Shown piece after piece: positions 35,931-43,707 of a stretch of DNA of 64,000 nucleotides. Positions within the stretch are counted from its first letter, which is position 1, and each line of letters starts with the position of its first letter. Source of the stretch: JADFJB01 sp964464595 (lineage in GTDB: Bacteria > Zhuqueibacterota > JdFR-76 > DREG01); the NCBI GenBank assembly GCA_964464595.1, contig CAYXGW010000016.1, positions 1-64,000 on the forward strand, given 5' to 3'. A program made the position numbers and the translations under genes. The notes below the pieces were generated by a model, which did not search any database, was not told where the DNA came from, and saw nothing but the letters and a program-made list of their open reading frames with translations.

Positions 35931-35960
35931 AGTGCGCCCACTAGGAATCGAACCTAGAAC
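35931..35960 (-). repeat. tRNA-Lys 3' end: proximal attachment-site copy
   Basis: Identical over 30 bases to 3186-3215. It forms the 3' part of the intact tRNA-Lys gene. Divergence starts abruptly on both sides of the repeat. Confidence 0.8.
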
Positions 35961-36005
35961 CTGCGGATTAAGAGTCCGTTGCTCTGCCAATTGAGCTATG
36001 GGCGC
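35933..36005 (-). tRNA. tRNA-Lys (anticodon CTT)
   Basis: A 73-base cloverleaf on the minus strand: acceptor GCGCCCA paired with TGGGCGC, D-arm GCTC...GAGC, anticodon loop CTCTTAA giving CTT (lysine, AAG codons), T-arm CTAGG TTCGAAT CCTAG, discriminator A. The lowest base pair of the anticodon stem is A-C, a mismatch; the other four pairs are sound. CCA is not encoded. The 3' end faces the island and forms its right attachment site. Confidence 0.93.
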
Positions 36006-36175
36006 AAAAATGACGGCATAAAATATATCTATCCAGCAACTGGATTACAAGTAAAATATAGATTTAGGAGAGTAAAACAGGAGAATTTTGATGGAATAAA
36101 TCAAAGGAAAATTGTATTGTCTCACCCGGAATATGATGAGGTAAAAAGATAGTTGTTTTGTGGGTTGAAATCAAA

Positions 36176-36550
36176 TTACTGGACTGCAGCTATTTTGTCA
36201 CAAATTTTATTTTCAATTTTCGTGGGAGTATTTTGTGCTATATCATCGGTAAAAACAAAGATCAATTGATTATCAGCTTCTTTCAATAAACAGACACGGA
36301 TTTCGACAAGCGATATTTCACCCTTCTTGTTTTTGAATTTTCCTTCTAAAGTAAGGGGATTACCTGGAACTAATTTTGTGATTACATTAGCTAATTTCGT
36401 TGGCGTGGCTTCCAAATAAACCTGTTTTAATGACAGATTGAGCAGCTCCTCGCGAGAATATCCTAAACTTTTACATGCGCATAGATTAGCGTGTTTAATA
36501 TTTCCATAAAAATCCGTTAGGAAAAAAGCCTTTGATTGTGTAGTTTTCAT
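36176..36550 (-). CDS. Stand-alone PAS-domain protein
   Basis: A 124-residue protein that is nearly all one PAS domain: FFLTDFYGNIKHANLCACKS and LGYSREELLNLSLKQVY are the N-terminal strands and PAS core, followed by LTLEGKFKNKKGEISLVEIR and the terminal LIFVFTDDI strand. A TTG at 36574 opens a slightly longer frame, but the ATG at 36550 fits the family better. No output domain is attached, so it probably senses a ligand or partner and acts through another protein. It is the first gene beyond the tRNA outside the island. Confidence 0.8.
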   Translation of the reverse strand: MKTTQSKAFFLTDFYGNIKHANLCACKSLGYSREELLNLSLKQVYLEATPTKLANVITKLVPGNPLTLEGKFKNKKGEISLVEIRVCLLKEADNQLIFVFTDDIAQNTPTKIENKICDKIAAVQ

Positions 36551-36708
36551 TTTTTCAACTTCTTTTTTAACCAAACTTTAGATTCGATATCTCATGTGTT
36601 TACTTTTTGTCATAAGTATATTTACTCTCGAAAATAACTGAAGTTTCAGAAACCGGGAAAAATAGTTAGATATTTGCCTTAAATTGTCACCCATTAAGAG
36701 CTAAGTTG

Positions 36709-38394
36709 TCATTCTTTGGCATACACAACTTTACCGCCAACAATCGTATACAACACCTCAGTTTCAGGGATAGCATTCGGATCAATGGTCAATAGATCTT
36801 GAGACAAAACTACCAAATCTGCAAGTTTCCCGGCACTAATAGTTCCCTTAATATCCTAGTCAAAAGCGGCAAATGCAGAAGTAAGGGTATAGGCCTTGAT
36901 AGCTTCTTCAACCGTGATTTTCTGTTCCGGGAACCAGCCGTTCGGATTGGCGCCATCGGTAGTTCGGCGAGTGACTGCCGCATCAATACCCAGGATTGGA
37001 TCGAGGGGTGCGACAGTCCAATCCGAGCCAAAACTTAATTTGACCCCATTGTCCAAAAAAGTGCGAAATGCATAAGTAGTTTTACAGCGTTCATTCCCGA
37101 TTCGTTTTTCAGCCCAGCGTCCGTCATCAATGGCATGATAGGGCTGGACGCAAGCGATAACATCCAAGTCTGCATAGCGTTTGAAATCCTGGGGATGAAT
37201 GTGCTGCGCATGTTCAACTCTAAAACGGCGGTCCACGGGACCATTTTTTTGGATGGCTTCGGCAAAGATATCCAACAAAACCGAATTGGCGCTATCCCCT
37301 ATCGCATGGATTGCCAGGTGTAATCCGGCACGATCGGCCTCCAGAATGTTTCGTTTCAATTCTGCCGGTTGAGTAGTATAAACACCGCGAGTACTTGGAT
37401 CTTGCACATAGGGTTCAAAAAATAAAGCAGTGCTGGAACCCAGGGAACCATCGACATATTCTTTAAGACCACCGATTTTAATCCAATTTTGATCCCGGAA
37501 ATTTTTGATGATACCCATATCAGCCAATTCATGCCAACGTTTCAATGTCCAGCGTCCATCGATTCTTGCAGTCAGTTTTTCCTCGTGAAGGAGTTCCTGG
37601 TAAATACGCAATGTGGTTGGATTCAAGTTCATGTCTTGCAAGCTGGTAACACCCACACGTCTGGCTTCAGCCAATGCCGCTTCCAGAGCTCCGCGAATTT
37701 CAATTTCACTTCGTGGAGGAATTACCCGATAAACCAAATCTTGCGCTGTATCCTTAAGCACGCCGGAGGGTTCATTGGAACCCGGTTTGCGCACGATTAC
37801 ACCTCCGGGTGGATCCATTGTTGCGGCAGTGATCCTGGCCAGCTTAAGAGCCGTAGTATTTGCAACAGACATGTGACCATCATAGCGACTCACAAATACA
37901 GGACGATCCGCTACATATCGATCAATCAACCCTGATGTTGGTAAATTGCCGCCTGGCCAGTTGTCGTGGTCCCAGGTTCCACCGGTTATCCAGACGCCTG
38001 CCGGTAGCTCATTGGATTTCTCAACCAGTCGCTGTCCGAATTCTTCTTCATTTTTGGCATCTTTCAATTTTACACCGGTCAGCCAGAATCCACCTTCTGC
38101 GAAATGAGTATGATTATCGTTAAATCCCGGCAGTACTAATTTACCATTAAGATTAATTACTTTTGTTTTATCGCCTATAAATGAATCAATATCTTTCGAA
38201 CTCCCAACTGCTAAAATACGATCCTGCCAAACAGCTACAGCTTCTGCATTTGGGTTTTCTTTGTCTACCGTCCAGATTTTGCCGTTGGTTAAAACCAAAT
38301 CTGCTTCTATTTGATTCTTTGTAGAGCAACCGGTTATAACTAATAAAACCAAATTAATGAGTAAGCATAATACGATTCGATTTACAAACAACAC
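36709..38394 (-). pseudogene. YtcJ-like amidohydrolase lipoprotein with in-frame amber codon
   Basis: Without the internal TAG at 36856-36858 the protein would be 561 residues. It has a lipoprotein signal (LVLLVITGC), the metal-binding DNHTHF, HAIGDSANSVLLDIF, VEHAQHIHP, and FGSDWTVAPLDP, as in amidohydrolase family 3 (exoenzyme regulatory AepA/YtcJ type). After the stop the same frame continues as DIKGTISAGKLADLVVLSQD and ends VGGKVVYAKE, the expected C-terminal beta-sandwich. One base change from GAG, AAG or CAG would create the stop. The truncated product (512 residues) lacks the closing strands and is probably impaired. Confidence 0.8.
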
Positions 38395-38485
38395 AATAAC
38401 CTCCGGGTAAACTAAGTCACTTTGTCATAAAATAGTCATTCAGTCATTAAACAAATGACACTTTATTTTTATTGTTTTCATCGAC

Positions 38486-39214
38486 TTATTCATGTGATCG
38501 CAAAGTGTCCGTTCCAAGGTATTTCTGATCCTTGTTGAAATACCATTTCCGTATTTTTGGCAAGCGCATTTCTTCAATTTGGTATTCCTCCTCCAGTGTG
38601 ATATATTCACCATCATTTTTGCTTTCATCATGATAAAACCGAGAGCCTACAAGGCGATAATTTGTCGGATCAAAATAAAAATACCAAATATCATTTCCGA
38701 CGGATTGATCATAAGTGACCTTCAGACTCAAGACTTCTTTGCCCTGAAATTTTGAGTTCATGACTTGATTTGCAAGGATTGTCCCCGGATCTTTGAGTTT
38801 CATAGGCAAGCCATAAAGATACATATAATAATTTCTGTACCATTTTATGCGCTCGCAGGATAATCGATATTTTTCCTCTTCTTCTTTCGAAAACTGCACA
38901 GAGCCATTCAGGGTTGCAGAACAAGAATCTTGGACAAGAGACCTGGTAATATGGATTTCACCCGTCCTGCATTTCATAGGTAAACAGTTCGTTAGGATAT
39001 CCAGGGTTACCGAAACCTGTCTCACTGTTCCGTTGGGGCGGCTTTCTTCCAATTTCAAGGTCTGATGAAAAGTTTGCCATCGGTCGGCAGGATCATGATA
39101 GCGGACACTCTTCTCCAGAACTTCAACAGCAGATTCATGATGTTGACTATGGACATGAAATGGCAGCAAAATTAGAATAAGGAAGCCGGCTATTTTTTGC
39201 AATTTACTCCTCAA
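38486..39214 (-). CDS. Secreted DUF6503-type protein
   Basis: A 242-residue protein with a cleavable signal peptide (residues 1-23, ending VHSQ). The mature part has features I associate with DUF6503 of Bacteroidota-type genomes: KSVRYHDPADRWQTFHQTL near the start, YGLPMKLKDPGT in the middle, DIWYFYFDPTNYRLVGSRFY and DESKNDGEYITLEEEYQI near the end. The fold is probably a beta-rich periplasmic lipocalin- or LolA-like shell. Function unknown. Confidence 0.75.
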   Translation of the reverse strand: MRSKLQKIAGFLILILLPFHVHSQHHESAVEVLEKSVRYHDPADRWQTFHQTLKLEESRPNGTVRQVSVTLDILTNCLPMKCRTGEIHITRSLVQDSCSATLNGSVQFSKEEEEKYRLSCERIKWYRNYYMYLYGLPMKLKDPGTILANQVMNSKFQGKEVLSLKVTYDQSVGNDIWYFYFDPTNYRLVGSRFYHDESKNDGEYITLEEEYQIEEMRLPKIRKWYFNKDQKYLGTDTLRSHE

Positions 39215-39239
39215 CTGAGTACCTCTTTAGAACCACAAT

Positions 39240-39437
39240 CTACGCTTTATATCTTGCAGCGTCAATGATCGACCAAATATGAATGACCCACCCCAGCCAA
39301 AAAACCCACAATATAGCAGCCAATACAAAATGAATAACCGCCATTATTAATCGGCCTTGTAAAAGCTGTCCCAAACCCGGAATGAAAAAACTAGCTAGTG
39401 CAGCTATTACATTTCCCGTGGACCCTTGTCCTGCCAT
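39240..39437 (-). CDS. Small two-helix membrane protein
   Basis: A 65-residue protein with two hydrophobic helices (FIPGLGQLLQGRLIMAVIHF and the following LAAILWVFWLGWVIHIWSI). The PGLGQ motif recurs in small TM2/DUF5683-like membrane proteins of FCB-group bacteria. It lies 25 bases downstream of a well separated ATG-only start and just upstream of the DUF6503-type gene on the same strand. Function unknown. Confidence 0.7.
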   Translation of the reverse strand: MAGQGSTGNVIAALASFFIPGLGQLLQGRLIMAVIHFVLAAILWVFWLGWVIHIWSIIDAARYKA

Positions 39438-39486
39438 AATTATTTTCTCCTTTAGATCGGGTAATTAATTTAGAATGTTTTGTAGT

Positions 39487-41682
39487 CTACTTTAAAGTTA
39501 TTGAAGTTTCCTTATTCACAAATTGCCGGTTTATTTGGTCGGTGATTTTTATTTCCAAAGTATATTTACCTTTTTTCAAATTACTTACATCAATTGCAAG
39601 ATGTTCAAAAGAAAATGTTGAGTTACTTTTCCGATCCGAACTGACCGTAACGGATATTTTTCTTCCTTTGCCAAATAATCCGAATACTTTTCCTTTGTTA
39701 GCTTTTTTTGATTGAATGGTGTACTCGATGGAGAAGGAGTTCATTTCAGCAGCAAGTTCCAGGTTATAAACTTCAAAATAAATATAAACCGGCCGGTCAA
39801 TTTCAAAACTTTTCATGATGTTTGGAATAATCTTGAGCCCATGCCTGGTAAACTTTCCCGGTGAATCCGATGCATGAATGGACGTTGCCAATAGAATATC
39901 ACTAATGCTCAAATAAGGAGACGAATAATCCGGTAAATTCACCAACAGGTTTTGATAACCACCCAATAAATTTGTATGATTTGGTTTAGCATGAAACGCA
40001 ACACGATAAGAATCCGGTTCCATTGTGACACGAAACAGGTCAAAAACTAAATCTTTCGCATGTAACTCACTTCGTTTAAAAGGAATGTCTAGAATTCGCG
40101 GTTGCTTCAGAATATTGTGCCAACCCATACTGTGTACTGCCAGACCGCTTTCAATTTGCATTACAGTTATCGTATCTGCCAAAGACTTGGCTACGGTTTG
40201 AATCGGAAATCCATAATAGACTTCAACAGTCGTTTTGCCGGATTCACCCTTGAAAGTCACGATTGTGTAGGGGAGGTCTAATGGTTTGATTTCGCGATCC
40301 CAGCTATGGCGATCGGTTGTCAACGCTGTTGTAACTTCTTTGCTTCGCTGAACAGCCATGTCCACGCTGGCAGCAAATCGCTCCCCAATTGTTGAAGCTC
40401 GACTTGCCCTGTAATACCCCGAATTCCAGTGAGAACGATCATTCAACATTGCCGGATCATCGAGCTTGGCACTTAACCGCCAAATCTGGCCCGGTTTTAG
40501 AAAATGGAAGGTCATTTCAGGATTTGCTTCCCTGGCATAATATAACCAGGATTGATTGCTAACGCTGGCTACAGATCTGATTTCATCGTCCGGCGGGCCA
40601 TGTCGAAGATAAATTACACCCCGGTCATCCAGCCATTGATTCAATTTGAAAGTTTCGGGAAATTGGATATAGTTCAATTGATCCGGATTGTTGGCCCAGG
40701 TACGAAAAGCATCGAATTCATAGTTTTCTTCGGCATAAATCAAACGACGGTAATGTTCTATAAGCCTGGCGTTTTGTTTTGACGCAGGTGTGGGATCGCG
40801 ACTGGCCCAAAAAGTGCGAAAAAATGGTATCTTGTCGTTCACCGAATCCATTGCTCGATAGGAATCAAACTCATCCTGAGTGACTATATATTTGATATCT
40901 TCAAAAACCAAATCCGAATCCAGGTGAGATTGAATTCCATCGACGGCCAGCCAAAAATAATTTTCGACTTCTTCAGGCTCATGATTGTCAAATTTACTTC
41001 GAATCATTGAGAGGAATATGGGTTGTTTGCTCATGTTTAAATCACTGGCAAGCAATTCTTTAAAGATAGAATCTGCTTCTTGTGTCTTGCCTTCCCGGCG
41101 TAACTTTTCGCCAATGTAGTACCTGGCCTGGTCCCACTGTTGCTGAGATAACCACGATATGGCTTCATCCATATTTTTGTGATCGATATAATGGCGGTAT
41201 AGATCCAATAAGCCAATTTGAGCCTTGATTAATTGTGGCTTTGAGCGTATCTGTTTATGGCCCAGTTGAATGGCTTGGGTATATTTTTTTCGATATCTTT
41301 GCAATAAAGCAAATTGATAAAAAATATCTTTGAACAACGAATCCTTGGCTATCACTTTTTTAAAATGCTTTTCAGCATTTGGCCAATCTTTAATTAGAGC
41401 CAATAATTGGCGGAACTTACCATATTCTCTGTGACAAATACCCCGGTAATAATGCGCTTCAATATTTTCGGGTTCCAACTTCAAGATTTTGTCGAATTCT
41501 TTGGAAGCTTTACTCCACTTTTCCTGGTTGATTAAAACTTTACCAATGGCAAAATACCTATCTATTTGCTTAATTTCGTTTTCCTGGGATTGTAAAGCGT
41601 TTGAAAATGCAGGCAAGGAAATAGTATTGATCAAGAAAAATAAACAGGTGAAAATAAAGAAACAGTGTTGGAATTTTTTCAT
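39487..41682 (-). CDS. TPR and GWxTD domain secreted protein
   Basis: A 731-residue protein with a signal peptide (1-27) and TPR-like repeats at about 40-215 (YFAIGKVLINQEKWSKASKE, then AHYYRGICHREYGKF). A GWxTD-type domain follows: FFRTFWASRDPTPASKQNAR and DRGVIYLRHGPPDDEIRS, leading to NQSWLYYAREANP. The C-terminal 300 residues are beta-rich. GWxTD proteins are abundant in Acidobacteriota and FCB-group genomes and are of unknown function. This one is expected in the periplasm or at the outer membrane. Confidence 0.85.
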   Translation of the reverse strand: MKKFQHCFFIFTCLFFLINTISLPAFSNALQSQENEIKQIDRYFAIGKVLINQEKWSKASKEFDKILKLEPENIEAHYYRGICHREYGKFRQLLALIKDWPNAEKHFKKVIAKDSLFKDIFYQFALLQRYRKKYTQAIQLGHKQIRSKPQLIKAQIGLLDLYRHYIDHKNMDEAISWLSQQQWDQARYYIGEKLRREGKTQEADSIFKELLASDLNMSKQPIFLSMIRSKFDNHEPEEVENYFWLAVDGIQSHLDSDLVFEDIKYIVTQDEFDSYRAMDSVNDKIPFFRTFWASRDPTPASKQNARLIEHYRRLIYAEENYEFDAFRTWANNPDQLNYIQFPETFKLNQWLDDRGVIYLRHGPPDDEIRSVASVSNQSWLYYAREANPEMTFHFLKPGQIWRLSAKLDDPAMLNDRSHWNSGYYRASRASTIGERFAASVDMAVQRSKEVTTALTTDRHSWDREIKPLDLPYTIVTFKGESGKTTVEVYYGFPIQTVAKSLADTITVMQIESGLAVHSMGWHNILKQPRILDIPFKRSELHAKDLVFDLFRVTMEPDSYRVAFHAKPNHTNLLGGYQNLLVNLPDYSSPYLSISDILLATSIHASDSPGKFTRHGLKIIPNIMKSFEIDRPVYIYFEVYNLELAAEMNSFSIEYTIQSKKANKGKVFGLFGKGRKISVTVSSDRKSNSTFSFEHLAIDVSNLKKGKYTLEIKITDQINRQFVNKETSITLK

Positions 41683-41805
41683 GTTAAATGGATAGATTAA
41701 TGGTCTATCTATAAATTGAAGGCTATTTGTGTAAAATTCAATTTTTAGTTGATTGAACTCGTTGTTGTTCTGACTTACGAAATTTTAAATACTAAAATAA
41801 AAATT

Positions 41806-42236
41806 TTAACTTCGGAAACTTTCCAAACGGTTTATATACCACTTTGGAAATTTAAACTCACTGGCTGCTTTTACTATTTTATCGATATAATCATTAGCCG
41901 CCGAAGTTGGTTTCGTTAATGAAGAAATATAACACAGTACCGGCTTCAATTTGCCATCCATTGTGTCGACCAAAACAGCTTCAGGCAGATATGTGCCACC
42001 TAAAACATTTTGCGCATGTGCGTAAAGTTGTTTTAGTTGCTCATGAGTTGTGGAGAAGATGATTCCATAAACACAATGCTGGTTTGATCTCACAAGTTTG
42101 CCAGCGGTCGAATTTCAATATCAAATCCACTTAGTTTAGCGACTTCGTATTGCTCCGGTTTAAGACCCATTTCCTTCAAGACTTCGAGATTCATGTACGA
42201 TCCATAGAAAAATGTCCAGACTTTTTGCGATGGCAT
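41806..42236 (-). pseudogene. Gamma-glutamylcyclotransferase-like gene with one-base frameshift
   Basis: From ATG 42236 the frame reads MPSQKVWTFFYGSYMNLEVL, containing the YGSYMN substrate-loop motif of GGCT/AIG2-like proteins, then runs into TGA at 42093-42095. Shifting one base there restores VRSNQHCVYGIIFSTTHEQL and the C-terminal half to 41806, ending with the family-like LPEAVLV and FPKWYINRLESF. One missing G at 42091-42096 would explain it. It is either a decayed gene or a sequencing error. Confidence 0.7.
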
Positions 42237-42265
42237 TAAACTGAAAGCTTTTTAGGTTAAATAAA

Positions 42266-42367
42266 TTAAGTGCTATTTTTAGTTTTGTTCTTTTTCATCG
42301 TTTGAATTTTTTTGTAAAATTCCCTTAAATCACTCACATCTTTTATTATTTTCTCAATCTTTGTCAT
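42266..42367 (-). CDS. 33-residue micro-ORF with good ribosome-binding site
   Basis: MTKIEKIIKDVSDLREFYKK followed by a lysine-rich tail. GAGG lies seven bases before the ATG. It is positioned 29 bases upstream of the GGCT-like gene on the same strand. The sequence would form a single charged helix. Expression is plausible but unproven. Confidence 0.35.
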   Translation of the reverse strand: MTKIEKIIKDVSDLREFYKKIQTMKKNKTKNST

Positions 42368-42461
42368 CTTGCAACCTCTTTATATCAACATTATCCTTTT
42401 TACACTCATTCAGATTATTAGTCTTAATTCCAGCAAAATTCAAATATAATACCGTCATCAA

Positions 42462-43640
42462 TTATTCAAAAATAGAAATTTGAACCAACTCAAAAAAACG
42501 ATTACGTAAATTCCTTTCACCAGGACTCTGGGTAAATACCAGAACGATCAATTCATTTTTGGGATCCACCCAGGCCATTGTACCATCCGATCCACCATGG
42601 GAATAAACACCCTCTTTTGATACTGACCAACCATATCCGTAAAAAGATTCTCGACTTGATCTTTCCTTAGGTGAATAAATTGAGGCGGTATGGGCAGTGG
42701 TAATGAGTTTAACCGTCTCTTCTTTTAGGATGCGTTTGCCGTTGTAAATGCCGCCGTTGAGAAACATCTGGCAGAAAACCGCATAATCCATGGCAGTAGA
42801 AATCATCCCTCCTGAAGCCCGGACAAATGGATATTGCGGTGGATTTCCAGGCTTCCAGCCTTCCACCCAATTTCCTTGTCTTTTGTAGTAGACTACCGAC
42901 ATCCGTTCCAACTTACCGTCCAGTTTTTCCGCAACTTCGTGATGGTAACTGTCGACCATGCCAAGTGGGGTATAAATTCGCTCTTTCAGAAAAACTTCAA
43001 GTGATTTGCCGGAAGCAATCTCGATAAGCGCTCCCAGCGTATTGTAACCTGCATTGCTGTAGCTGTATGTGGTCCCTACCGGTTCAACAATCCCAACATC
43101 ACCAAATCGTTTAACCTCAAGTAGCAACTTTGGCGCATCAGGATGTTTGGATGATTTTTGGATCAACGGCCTGAAAAAAATCGGTCGTATGCGGAATCCG
43201 CTGGTGTGTGTTAGAAGGTGATGTATTTTGATGGAACCTGATTTGTAGTTGTCAAATGATTCGATATGTTTACGCACATTATCATTGAAATTCAACTTTT
43301 GCTCCTCGACCAAAATACAAATTCCAGTCGCAACTACGGGTTTCGTATTGGAAGCCATACGGAACATCGCATTTTTTTTGATTGGGATGCCTTTTTTCTT
43401 ATCTTTCCATCCAATGGCCTCATGCAAGACCACCTTCCCTCTTCTTGCGACGAGTAAAACCACACTACGCAAGTCATCTTTTTCAACGGCTTCTTTAAAC
43501 AAATTTACCCCGGATTTTAGAATATTTTCATCCATGCCCACTTCTACAGGTGTCCCGGTAGAAAGGGTAACATCCTGGGCTAACAGGTTATATCCAAAGA
43601 AAAAAATGAAAATCAAACCTAAAAACATTCCTTTTTTCAT
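42462..43640 (-). CDS. Serine beta-lactamase-family hydrolase (class C/EstB-like), secreted
   Basis: A 392-residue protein with a signal peptide (MKKGMFLGLIFIFFFGYNLL). Active-site motifs of the class C/DD-peptidase/esterase superfamily are present: SNTK (SxxK), YSN in YSYSNAGYNTLG (YxN), and HGGSDG (third motif). An ATG at 43649 exists, but GAGGA abuts it; the ATG at 43640 has that site at nine bases and is preferred. It acts in the periplasm, most likely as an esterase or peptidase, since such paralogues are common and rarely true beta-lactamases. Confidence 0.88.
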   Translation of the reverse strand: MKKGMFLGLIFIFFFGYNLLAQDVTLSTGTPVEVGMDENILKSGVNLFKEAVEKDDLRSVVLLVARRGKVVLHEAIGWKDKKKGIPIKKNAMFRMASNTKPVVATGICILVEEQKLNFNDNVRKHIESFDNYKSGSIKIHHLLTHTSGFRIRPIFFRPLIQKSSKHPDAPKLLLEVKRFGDVGIVEPVGTTYSYSNAGYNTLGALIEIASGKSLEVFLKERIYTPLGMVDSYHHEVAEKLDGKLERMSVVYYKRQGNWVEGWKPGNPPQYPFVRASGGMISTAMDYAVFCQMFLNGGIYNGKRILKEETVKLITTAHTASIYSPKERSSRESFYGYGWSVSKEGVYSHGGSDGTMAWVDPKNELIVLVFTQSPGERNLRNRFFELVQISIFE

Positions 43641-43707
43641 CTTATGCATTCCTCATTTATATTGTGATTTTGGCATTTCTGTGGCTCGATAATTTCAAAA
43701 TTTCAGC

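Larger units (their letters stand above)
3186..35960. mobile_element. tRNA-Lys-bounded genomic island with biosynthetic cluster
   Basis: The 32.8-kb segment is bounded by 30-bp perfect direct repeats of the tRNA-Lys 3' end, intact tRNA at the right, orphan fragment plus stranded terminator at the left. The tRNA reads leftwards, so its 3' end faces the island, as expected for site-specific integration. All recognised genes inside read on the minus strand and form one oxidative/polyketide pathway. No integrase, excisionase or conjugation gene is visible, so the element appears immobile today or was mobilised in trans. Boundaries are well supported; the mechanism is inferred. Confidence 0.7.

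Noticed and set aside
3186..35960. Prophage or conjugative element
   Set aside because: No phage structural, replication, integrase or transfer genes are seen; only the attachment-type repeats support a mobile origin.
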